NCBI GenBank assembly: GCA_013400155.1
Contig: VXBM01000096.1
Span: forward strand, 408,663-472,662
Length of the DNA: 64,000 nucleotides
Source of the DNA: Helopsaltes ochotensis
Taxonomy: Eukaryota; Chordata; Aves; Passeriformes; Locustellidae
Direction: 5' to 3'
Shown here: positions 46,165 to 56,900 of the stretch, in pieces
Layout of the letters: each line of letters starts with the position of its first letter
How positions within the stretch are numbered: the first letter of the stretch is position 1
The notes under the pieces: model-generated
The model's database searches: none
Told to the model about the DNA's origin: nothing
What the model saw: only the letters and a program-made list of their open reading frames with translations
Made by a program: the position numbers and the translations under genes

Positions 46165-46649
46165 AGGACCGACCTGGTGATCACCTCCACATCAGCACTC
46201 TTATGTAACGGGAAAAATCCCTTTTGCATCCCACAGCGGAACATGCCCGCATCCTCCTTGACCAGATACTCCACAGTCACCTTGAATGCCCGGCACACGC
46301 AGTTGTCCAGATTGGAGAACCTGCCCTGCTGCACTTCGGGCTGCAAGTTCGAGGTGCTGACGATGTAAGCAGCACCAGTACGTATACTCGGTTTGCATCA
46401 GAATTTTGGCAACGTCTCCTGGCCAGGCTGGTACGTGCAGGTGACCGACAGGGTTTCCCTCAGGAATCCCAGCACGGTGCAGGGATCGCTGCCCCGGAGG
46501 ATATGGAGACACACGGACTCGTGGGAGCACTGCCACTGCATCGACACCTCCTGCTTCTTCTGGTGGATCCAGTGTGGAGCTTCAGCCGCAGCGGTCCACT
46601 CAGCCCTACCTGGCAGCAATGCCAAGGCCAGCACCAGCAGGAGCCACAT
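46165..46649 (-). pseudogene. CD300-like receptor pseudogene, gene B
   Basis: A signal-peptide exon (46649-46610, MWLLLVLALALLPG) has the same 40-base length and phase as gene A. It is followed by a V-domain exon closely similar to that of gene A (LGFLRETLSVTCTYQPGQET, then LPKF). The codon for the conserved Trp of the KFWC motif is TGA (46400-46398). The frame continues intact beyond it (CKPSIRTG ... QGRFSNLDN ... EDAGMFRCGM). The acceptor is also lost: where gene A has CTCCACAG, gene B has CTCCATAT. The second CD300 cysteine is missing too. Stalk, membrane and tail exons are not found. One stop could be a sequencing error, but three separate lesions say it is a dead duplicate of gene A. Confidence 0.85.
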
Positions 46650-47523
46650 GTACACATCAGGGAAGCCTTGCTGCTCCTCTTCATTGTGTCTCTTGGGCTT
46701 TGCTTCCTCTTTTGCCTCTGGTACCAGCTCCATTACTGATGGAAATTTAGCATTCCATGGGATTTCCTGTTTTCTAGAGTTTCAGCTTCTCATGGTCACT
46801 GAGATTACTTGCAGTGCACTATCCCCTATGCCCTTCCCCAGAGTCTCCCTTTTCTTCCTCCAACATGGCCCCCATGTTAGGACACAGCCTGCCTCTCTCA
46901 CTGCCACACTGCCCAGCCCCTCCGGGCAGGCAGGGCACCCAGTGGGAGAGGTAGCTCAGCAAGGCATAGGGACCACACGAACCCCAGAAAATCCTCCAGG
47001 CTGGGCAGTACTCCTGCATGGCCACCCTGTCCTTCCCAGGGGGATAAAATGGGTAATCCCAGCCTCTTATCCTGGTGCAGCTGGACAAGAGCAGCCACTT
47101 CTCTTGTCAGCACATCTCCCCAGGCTGTTCCTAGCACAGCTCCTCTGTGGCTCAGGAGACCCATGCTCTGATCAGGTGCCTCCAGGCCTCCCCCTCTGTC
47201 CCTAATCCCTGCAGTTGTTGAGGTGAGGGTCAGAGTTGTGGACGGATAGTCTGGCTATTGCTCAGCTGGAGATGGGCTTTTGGTGGATCAGGCAGAAGTG
47301 GCAGGGCTTAGGCTCCTGGGGCTGAGGGCTCCTCTCCCCATGAGGAAGGTCAGCTGGGCCATGGTGGAGCCTGCACAACCTCTGTGAGGCCATGTCCTGC
47401 CCCAGCCACAATGCAGCGTGTCCCCACACGGGTATGTTCATCAGCATTGACTGCCTGGCATCCTGAGCAGTTGAAGGAAAGAGCAGACAGACAAGCAGAC
47501 AAGGCCCTGCAGGATACCCAGCC

Positions 47524-47529
47524 TTTATT
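47524..47529 (-). terminator. Poly(A) signal AATAAA of CD300-like gene C
   Basis: TTTATT on the plus strand, about 150 bases past the gene C stop codon, reads AATAAA in the gene direction. Confidence 0.7.
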
Positions 47530-47680
47530 GTAAAATTGTCTTCAGTTGGCAGCTGCAGCTCAACAGACACAGGCTCTCTGCACCTCAAACCCTTCCCTCT
47601 CCAGCACTGGGGTTGCCAGGAGGGGCCAAGGCTTTCCAGGTGCAGAAGTACCCAGCCAAGCACCTCCTGGCGCAGGGCAG

Positions 47681-49218
47681 TCATAAGGAGTGGCATGGCC
47701 CCAGCAGGGTGGGGGCCAGGGGGGCAGGAGGGCATTCCTGGGGCTCGGAGGTGGTTGGGGTGGGTGGGCAGCCCGGCGTCCTGGTGCTGCTGCACACCTC
47801 CAAGAGCTGCAGGTTTTCCTGGTCATGGCTTCTGCACTGGCTCCTCAGCCAGGCTGCCCCACAAACCACAGCCAGTGCCATGGGCACCTTGATGCTGAGC
47901 AGAAGCAGCAAGTGGATGACACTAAACTGGGACCTGTGTAGGAGAAGGGAGGTTATGCTGGAGCTTTAGTAGGCTCTAGGGAATGACGATGGGGACTGGG
48001 GCACTTGCATGTCTGCCAGCTGCCATGCTTGCCCCCAGGATGCTCCTTGGGGACTGAAAGCTGGGAGATACATGCATGGGAAAAGAAGAATTTGGTCAGA
48101 GGACACTATTGGGGTCTTTCCCAGATCCCAAGCCCTGACTCACAGCAGTGGAGGCTCCCCACATCCCCTGGGGCACAGAGGATTGGTGGTCAATGGGCTC
48201 ATGTTGCTGTCCTCAGTTGTGTTCGAAACAGCTGGCAGAGAAAACAGAGTCAGAGCTAAGTGGAGACCCCACACCCCCCGTCCTGCACCTTGCACAGGAG
48301 CCTCTGCCCTGAGACTTCAGCAGTGAAGGTGCAGAGGGTGGATATGGAGGTATCCGGACAATGCCCGGAGCACTGCAGAGGAGGAAGAAGAAAAAAGGGG
48401 GAAGTTCAATGCCAGCTTTGCTTCTAGCCCTGTTTTACCTGCAGAGACCATCACCTTGATGCTGTGCCACTGGTTGATCCTCAGTTTCCGCTTCACCCCA
48501 CAGGAGTACTGGCCTGCATCCTGCAGAGTGACACTGCTCAGTGTCACTGTGAATGAATTTGCTGTGTGGTTGTCCCTGATGGACACCCTGTCCCGCATCA
48601 CTGTCACCTCTGAGCCATCGGTTTGGATGATGTAGGTCAAGCAAAACCAGAGGGAGTTTTTGAGGCACCAGTACTTGGAGTTGAGCTTGTAGCGTGGCTT
48701 GTAGCTGCAGGACACTGCCAGTGAGCTGCCCTGCTCAACTGCCACCAGCTTGGGGCCTGTCACTGCCTGGTCACCTGCAGGGGACAGAGAGGGGTGCTGT
48801 AAAGCCATCCTGGAATTGCCTCAGGGAACCATGAAGAATCTGACCCCAGGTTTCTTAGGAATATAGCCTGAGGGAGGCTGTGCCTGTGCACCCACTATGC
48901 CAGTGAGCAGTGGTGAGGTGAGATGTCCCCAGTCATTAAAAAAGAGTCCCCATCAAGGGTGTATGCTAGTAAGAGAGTGAAAAGCCTTATTCCCAGGGTT
49001 CACATGGCAGGGAACAAGCAAATCTCAGAGATCACACCCTGCAACTGCCAGAGGAAAAGTCTGGGATCAGCTGGTCTTTTGCCATGACCACAGTGGGCTT
49101 CCTGGTCTGCCTCAACCCCAGCTTCTCCACAGCTCTCCCAGAACCCCTGGTATAGATTTGTCTGACCTGTGCTCGTGGCTGTCATGAAGAAAAGGGTCCA
49201 AACCAAGAAAATCCTCAT
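47681..49218 (-). CDS. CD300/CMRF35-like activating receptor, gene C
   Basis: Minus-strand exons 49218-49167 (signal peptide MRIFLVWTLFFMTATSTG), 48774-48439 (V-type Ig domain), 48231-48144 (stalk) and 47933-47681 (membrane segment and tail) join in phase to about 242 residues. The V domain has LAVSCSYKPRYKLNSKYWCL, the extra CD300 cysteine in LWFCLTY, RVSIRDNHTA with an N-glycosylation site, and DAGQYSCGV. The membrane segment VIHLLLLLSIKVPMALAVVCG contains a Lys, the mark of receptors that pair with an acidic ITAM adaptor (DAP12 or FcR-gamma type). The Pro-rich tail has no tyrosine motif. Human activating CD300 members have a closely similar membrane stretch with a Lys-Val or Lys-Leu step. 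A GTCAGA donor follows the signal exon. Partner and ligand are inferences. Confidence 0.87.
48317..48372 (-). CDS. Possible alternative terminal exon of gene C (secreted form)
   Basis: Between the V and stalk exons a CCTCCTCTGCAG acceptor starts an in-phase reading of 18 residues (LRALSGYLHIHPLHLHC follows the junction residue) that ends at TGA. If used with a nearby poly(A) site it would give a receptor lacking the membrane segment. No AATAAA was confirmed nearby, so this is a weak call. Confidence 0.3.
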
Positions 49219-52200
49219 TTTCCAGCTTCTTGTTCCCGAGGTGGAAGTTTTCCCGTGGTTTTTCACAAAAAATCCTTCAGGATGAAGCCAGGCCCACACG
49301 CACACAGATGTCCTAAGAGTTTTCCAAGCCGTCTTCTCCTGCCACTTCTTTGGGCAGTGCTTACCCACAGACCCTAGACGTCTTCTTTTTAAGACAGTTG
49401 CTTCCTCTCCTTCACCCAGGGCTCATGACTCACCCTGGGGTGTTCCATGACAGAGACTGCTTTTTCTCTGAAGTCACTGGGTTCCCAGGAAAATGCCAAA
49501 ATGCAGCAGGTTCCTCCACCATGATGCCCACCCCAGCAGGAACCAAAGACTCTTCCCCTGCATAGAGCCCAAAGGATTTTGGGGAGTTTTGAGAGGGCCT
49601 GGCCAAAGCAAGGACTCAGGCACTGGGGTAGAGTGAATGTAGATCAACCCCTGTTGATGGACTGGTTGTGAAAATCTCCTTCCATCCCCTGAGGATAGAG
49701 CAGTGATTTACAGACACCCAACATCAGCACTGTGACCCCCACATGAGGTTTTACTCTGATATTTCTCCTCTCGCCTGCTGTGTGAAGGGCCCCTGGCTGA
49801 GTGGGACACTCGCCAGGAGCTGTCAGTGAGGGGTTTGCAAAGGGGGTGGCTCCAGCTCAGCACCTCAGCCCCAAACAAACATGTGTGTGAACATCCTCCT
49901 GGAGCGGAAGGTCAAGATGAGAGCAGGCAGGAATGAGGAACCCCAGAGTGCTGACACAGAAATCTGTCCGTGATTGTCTGTCTGATGATTATCCCAATTA
50001 AATTGAGTGTCACTTGGAAGGGGAAACAAGAACGGGAGTAGAGCAATTCAGGCACAAATCAGTGCAACAGAGTGTGATGAGGAATCACACTGCCTAAAGT
50101 GGGGAGAGACGTACAGAGAGACCACCCGACACCCTCCAGCCAGGGCACGGGTGCTGAATGAAGTGCTCCAGAAGCCCGGGGGGAATGCATAAACACAGCC
50201 TCCCTCACAGGGCAGGCGAAGGCACTCTGCTCTGAACCAACATCTCTGGGGGGCTGTGGCGGGATCCTGCAAGCCAAGATCTCTCCCTTTTGGCAGAGAG
50301 AGACCCGGGAAGCACAAGGCAAGGCTGCTCTGTGAGAGAAGAAGCATTGCTGGAATGCTTCTCAGAAATCTCGCTGATGCGCCCTGACAGGAGCACATCA
50401 ATTTGCCTTTTCGTCTGTGCTGCATGCAGGGCTGGAACGAGCACCCTCGCGGGGCCGGTGGCCGCATCAGCGAGCAAAGTGTGTCAGAGACCCGGCAGCG
50501 CCATCGTGATGTGGTGTGGGCACGGCACAGGGGATGAGATGAGCTGACACCTGCGCCCCTGCAGCCCCTGCCTGCCCCTGGGCAGAGCTCCCAGTCCCTG
50601 CCCAGCAGCAACAGGACACTGCCCGACACCATCAGACGTTGCTTTTGCTCTAATTCTGCAAGATTATGAATCTGGTTTTACTCTCTGGGGTTGTCCTAAG
50701 AAAAAGCCTCAAAGTCTTCCTGAGACAGGCAGTAATTGAGCCAATCAGTGCGTGCATCTCCTTGGTTCAGGGCCCAGCAAGAACACATCTTCCCCAGTTC
50801 TCATCCCACTGCATTACCAACCACCACAGCTGAGCCTTTCCAGAGTCCTGTCTTCTCTGGACTTCAATGACATTTCCAATCCCCTATTCTGTTACTTAAT
50901 CTAGGGCCTTTGAAAAATAATCAAATCATTTCAGTCTGTTCTTCACAGGCAGATTTAGCAAGTTTGGTGAATTTGTCCTTAGGAGATAAGGCTGTGTATA
51001 ATAATGAAGCTCCTTTAGTGCTGGCTGACTGAGCCGGCATTGTCTGATCTCTCCTTTCCGCTGCCATCTCAGATAACCAAGATAAGTCCGGGTCATTCTC
51101 CGATCTCCCGATTTAGCAAAGCCAGTAAAAAGGGTAAAACATACTTGCTGACTTTGTGGTGGTGGAGGATTTGCTCTGGGCTTCACCTGAGAATGGACTT
51201 TAGCCAGAAAGGGCCAAGACAGGGATTATTTAATGCAAGGAAATTAAGAATCCATACTCGGGGGATTCAGAGGAAGAAATTCTGATTCCTTCCTAGCTCG
51301 TGGGGATGGAATGACTTCAGCAAGGCTCCAGTTTCCCCCAGATGTGTTGTACAGGCAATCTAGGGAGATACTACTGCAGTTAATGGGGTTGGGCAGCAGA
51401 AAACAAGCAGAAGCAGGCCAAGAGGACAGTGAAGCAGAAACTCCTCAGCTGGATTTAAATCTTCCACTCTTAGAGCTGTACTTCTCAAGGCAAATACACA
51501 AGTAATTAAGCTTCCTGAGACACAGTCTTCGAGCAAACACACCAAACAATGGATCTAAATTGCAAGTTCATTTGGAATCACTCCTGCTGTTTACAAGTCA
51601 TTTCCTCTGATTTCATTGCTCTGCATTGATTTCAGCTGGTCAGTACTTACTCGGGGCAAGAAACTGTTCACTGGCTGCCAGAAACTTCTGCCAGATCTGG
51701 GGAGGTTGGTAGAGCAAGTGGTTTGCTCTGGGTGGTGGGGAAATATATTCCTCGGTGTGTGAAGGGAGGCAGTGATGCACGTGTTGGGCTGCTGGGCTCT
51801 GATAAAGTTGCTGTTATCACTTATCTACGATGGGTCAGGTCCCCCAGCATGATAAAGTGGGACAAAGCCCTTGGAGCAGGACCAGGGCATGCTGGTGCCT
51901 GTGTTTTGCCAACAATCTGTGTTGTCTCATTAGGCTCCATTACATTTGGAGATATCATGAAAGATAGGAAAATTGTCTTCCTCCTAAGTGAGTTTAAACC
52001 TGTGGGGCTGAGTGTGTCCCTGGTGCAATGCCAGGGAATGGACAACTTGGCTCTGTGAGGCTCTTCAGATGGCAGAAGCTCCTCCCTGCTCTCCTTTGTG
52101 ATTCAGGGTAGTTAACAAATGTTTCTCAAACTAAGAAGTCAGAGAATGCTCTCTGAGCCCCAGAGTATCTTCTGGTAGGGACCTCCCAGAAGTTCCCATC

Positions 52201-53880
52201 CAGGGTCCTGGAGCCTCAGACACAGTGGAATGTTGGGGGCTTACTCTCCTCTTCACCCCCACCTTCCAGGAGAGGTTTGTCTGAGTACCTGCCCAGTTTG
52301 GGTGCCCAGGGCAGAGGTGTGTAGTCCCTGCAGTAGATCTGGATCTCTGGGGTCTGTGGAGTCAGGCAGTAGCCCCCGCTCTGGGCCAGGAGAAGGCTGA
52401 GCATGCGCTCAGGATGGTGGCATGTAGTCTCCGTCCGTAATGGGCCATTAAAGCAGTGGGACATCCACGGGAAGTATTGCATTGACATCCATGGGAGTTT
52501 GGGAGTTTTGACAAGTTCTTGGTGTGTTTAAGAGTTACCCTGATTTGTTGAAGCCCCCCTGAGGTTTGCTGCTCTCTTCTTGGCTCTGCCTGCTGTGGGG
52601 TGTGTGCACTATGTTGAACCACTTGTTAATTTTCTGATCCAGACACCAGGGCTTGTGATATCATTTGGGTTTGTGCTGTTTATTGTCTTCCAGTGCATGA
52701 GGACTTGGTCTGGCTGCAGAATGGTCTGGGTTGGGCTTTCTGGCCTCAGGAAACCCTGAACCCCACTGTCCCTAGTGGTTTTAAAAATTTTTTCTGGCTG
52801 TTTTTTCCAAATGTGATCATCTGACCCAGCAGAACCATCTCTGCAGTCAGAGGAAATAATGGGCAGATATAATTAGCAATGTCAGGCCTGGGCAGCCAAA
52901 CAGCAATCGGATGGGTGCAGATGGCTCTTGGAAGCATGGTCTGTTCCTCTGGCTTGAGGCCATCTGCTGATCTGGAGACTGAATCAAGTCTCTCTTAAAT
53001 AAACTTCTGAGTAAAGATTAATTTATTTCCAGTGCAATCGACAACATCAGATTGCTCTAAAGCGAGTCTTAAGAGAAAAGGATCTCAATGAGATATTGAC
53101 TGTCATCTTCAGGTTTAGGGACAGCTTCATTCTGTTTCTAATAACAATATATTTTTTTTGCTCTAAGCAGGGTCCTAACTGGGCTCTGTAAGCAAAGTGA
53201 GATCCCAAAATGGACCTGCCGGGGTAAACCATGCTCAGCACCAGTTTGGTAAAGAAGCTGAAATGGCCTGGCTAGCACGAGCCGCCGCCCCTGCCTGGGG
53301 TGACATGCCGGTGACTACGCAGCTCTGTTTCATCCCTGCCCGTGGGCTCTGTGAGCTGGTGCCTGGAGGGATGTCAGCCGGAGCAGCCTCGGTTCGGGCA
53401 TGAGGCTTCTTAAATTCCAACGAGCCTGCTGTCAATCCGGACTGGACCTGGCTCCGTGCTCTCAGCTCGGCACTGATCGGAGCTGGTACCGAAAATCTCT
53501 GCCAGGGCTGGCTGTGCCCCGTAGGTGCCTCCCGCAGTGGAGGAAAGAAGGGCAGCGATTCCCGGCGGCGGGGGCAGGGACCTCCGGGCTCTGCGAAGTC
53601 GGGGGGCTCTATCACGGTGGACAGAGATGGGGAGGTGCGAAGAGACCAGCGGTTGTGCGGAGAGTCCGGCGGGCTCTGCCGGCGTGGGGAGCGCTCCTAC
53701 CGCCTCCCCGCCCCCGGGAGGGACCGGCCTCTTTCCGCTCTCCCCCGCCTCCTCCTCCGGGCGAGGGAACCGTGCGAGTGGCGGCGACGAGCACCGGGCA
53801 ACCCTGTCCGGCGGTGACCGAGCGGGCCGGGCTGTGCCGCACCGGGCGGGCACTGCGGGGCCGAACCGGGGCGGGCGGTC
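49219..53880. other. Intergenic DNA between the CD300-like cluster and RAB37
   Basis: No recognised gene. Sequence is mostly unique. A 90-codon minus-strand open frame at 52216-52488 has balanced composition but no match I recognise. From about 53200 the GC content rises into the RAB37 CpG island. This spacer probably holds the promoters of gene C (minus) and RAB37 (plus). Confidence 0.5.
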
Positions 53881-53964
53881 NNNNNGGGCGCTGCCCGCCG
53901 TGCAGAGCGGGACGGGCGCTGTCCGCGGTGCTTCAGGGCCTGGGCACCCCAAGCCCCCCCGGCC
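53500..53964 (+). promoter_or_regulatory. RAB37 CpG-island promoter a, with small N gap
   Basis: Dense CpG sequence immediately before the first RAB37 start codon, with five Ns at 53881-53885. TATA-less. Long open frames on both strands are compositional. Confidence 0.65.
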
Positions 53965-56900
53965 ATGGGGGCCCGCGCCGCCGGCCCGGGGGAGGAGGGC
54001 TACAACGAGGACCTGCTCCACAAGGTATGGCTGGAGATGGGGATAGGGGCACCGGGGAGGGGGCTGCAGAGCGGGGAGACGGGGCAGGGCTCCTGTTTGA
54101 ACTTCCCAATAAATTCCGTCCCTCTGCCTTTCTCGCTCCTCGTCTCCCGGTGGGGTCCGTCTGTCACCTCCATGCCGGTGCGGCGGAGCGGGGTGCGGCG
54201 GCAGCTCTCTCCCCGCTATGGGGATGGGCAGCCCGCAGGGATTGGCCCCGGTCCCAGCCACATCCCGGCTGATGGTAGGCAGGGGGCTGGCAGAATTCGG
54301 CGTTGGGAAGCCAGGACTGCTGGAACGGGGCCAGCCCCGCGGCACAGCCCGCAGTCGCCTTTCAGCCGCTCCCGCTGTCCTGTGCAGGATCGGGGCGGGT
54401 CAGGGACAGCTGAACTCCGAGGCTCTGTTTGCCAGAAGCAGATTAATGAGCTGGGACTTCCCTGCCATGAAATAGCCGTGTCTCAGAGACGTCCATTCCT
54501 GCCCTTGTTGCTTTGAAATCCTCTTTTGCAGTGTTCCTGGGGCTGTGTTTTTTAAATGCAATTGCACGGAGGGTGGTCAGGGTTGGTGGTGTCCCTGCAA
54601 AACGTGGGGTGCTCAAGCTTTGCTGCAGCAGGGCTTCTTGCTCTCTGCAGTCAGGCGCTGCCCTGCAACTCCTGGAGTGATGGAGGAGATGCTGATTTAT
54701 GACAGATCCACCCATCACTCCTTCCTGCTGAGCTCACACTGCTTTCCTGCAGTTCCCAGTGACTGTGCAGGAACTGGCACCCTCGGGAAAAGCAGGGATG
54801 GAACAAGACAGGAGAAGGGCTGGGGTTCTGTGGATTCCTCTTCACAACTCCCAGTCTGTTCTGTATCCTGCTGTACTCGGGGCAAGGTGCCCAGCCCTTG
54901 ATTAGAAGAAATGTATCTATTACTAGCAGCTCTCACTTCTGTTGCACATGGAATACATAGAACATGTCCCTAGGGATGACTTGAGAAACTTTGATTCTTT
55001 GCAAAGCTTTAATACTTTCTTCTCCAGAAGGAGCTGCAGCAGTTAAGGAAAGACATTGGTGGAAATGAGGCTCTGGGCAGAAGACCTGCCCAGACAAATA
55101 ACCAATCCAGTCCCATGTTCCCTGCTGTTTCCCTAGGTATTTTTCTGCCTCTTCTGGCTGGGCTGCTTGTCTTGCAGAAACAAGGCTGGTCTCACTCCAG
55201 GGAAGTGAGGCAGCAAATACCTCACTAGATCATCTGTCTGAGCAAGCAATCACATCTCAGATGTACTGAAAAACCCCAAGAGAGCTTTGCAGTCCAGAGA
55301 CAAGGATTAAATGATTTCTGGTTGGTGGCTAAACTCAGGCCTGGGGAGGAAATGGGCCAGGAGCTAACCAAAGCGGAAACAGCAGAGGTTTATTCTTGTC
55401 TGTTCCAGAAAAGTTTTGCTTGATACAAAATGAAGAATTCTGCTCTTAGGTGGTTTACCCCATTGCCAAATCATTCTTCATTCCCTGTGATTCCTGGATC
55501 CATTCGGCTGGAACAAGACCCAAAGGCAGAGGGATGTGGTCTTTGGCTGTGGTTCATCCAAGGTGTTAACAGAGGGTCACAGACAGGGATTTCCTGCATG
55601 ATCTGAGCCAGGCTTTGTTTGATGCACAGCCCTAGAGCTCATGTCTGCAGGGCTGAGATACAGCCTCTGCCAAGGCAAGGGCCCAGCCAGGCTAGCAGAG
55701 GGCTCCAGGCTCTCTCTCAAGTCAGAGTAAGCGTCTTGGCCATCGTGAACTAGTGCCTGGGCAGGTGGAGACAGCCCTGAACTGTCTCTGTGGCACATAG
55801 CAGCTTCTAGCAGCATTCAGCTCCATCCCTGGAGTACTGCTTGGAGCAGGGGGGAGGCAGCATGATTTTGTATAAAGAGCAGGTTAAAAAAAAACAAGTC
55901 TCAAGGACTGAGAGTCTCAGCCTGAGAGGCCATGAGAGTGGGGTGGTGAAGGACTGAAAACAGCTATGTCTTCACCCTCAGACCTCTCCCAGTGCCATGT
56001 CCCAGCCGAGCTCTGCAGGCAGTTGTGCTGGGGGGCATGTACATATTTTCCACAATTTGTTGTGATAAATCGCGCTCACCTGGGCACAAACCTGTGGGTT
56101 TGGGGCTTCAGCAGCTCTCTGAGAGCAATACTGGAGCCTGTGGAGGGCACTTCTCCCTTCTCTGCCTCTCCTGACTGGGGTTTTACCCTGTCAGGCTTCC
56201 ATGAATATATTTAGCTCAGGTCCAGGTTCTGCATGTTAAATTTTGAAAATGAACTGGGAAGACAACCTCAGCCCACACGCGCTGTCCCAGATCTCCTCCC
56301 GCTTGGCTGTCACCAGAATTGCATCCATTGCCTCCCTACACTGCCTTGACAGCCATGCAAAACCTCTCTTCCCTCGGCAGGTTAGACCAAAATTTCTCTT
56401 ATCCTTACAAGTGTGGGTAGTTTGAATTATTTTGCCCTGTCCCGGCAGCCCATGCCAAGCCAGCAATGATTTTGACTGGAAGTGATCCGTGTATGTCCAA
56501 ATTAGCCCCAAAACTAACTCAAGGTGTAGGGAGGGATATTTGCTCTTCCCCTAGGGCAGACCAGGTAGACAAGTCTTTTCAGGAAGGTGTTATGAGCTGT
56601 ACCTGCTTTGCTGTGGGGCTGTGGGGTGGTGGTGAAGTCAGGTTACCTCTGCCCACCCAGTGGAAATAATTTCCTTTAGCTGGAAACAAGGATTGCTTTG
56701 ATTGCTCTGGGACTCAGCAGTGGTGATGTAGGACTGTCACCAAGTGAGTTTCCATACCTCAGGAAGGTTTCCCTCTGTACCTTGCCCAGCCCTGGCAAAG
56801 CACTGCTCCATCTCCACACATCAGGTAGAGAGAATCAACAGCACCAAAAGCAATCTTGCAACATTGTACTGAAGTTTCCCATGGGAAAACAAATGAACAA

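Noticed and set aside
44876..46165. A single 429-codon minus-strand frame covering CD300-like gene A
   Set aside because: It reads through introns. The signal-peptide exon and V exon have clear GT-AG borders inside it, so it is not one exon.
50048..50632. 194-codon minus-strand frame starting MVSGSVLLLLG
   Set aside because: The start looks like a signal peptide, but there is no Ig exon downstream and the rest is low-information. Not accepted as a fourth CD300-like gene.
53400..54345. Open frames of about 290-311 codons on both strands across the RAB37 CpG island
   Set aside because: Compositional, overlap an N gap, and the real RAB37 exon is a different short frame with a proper donor.
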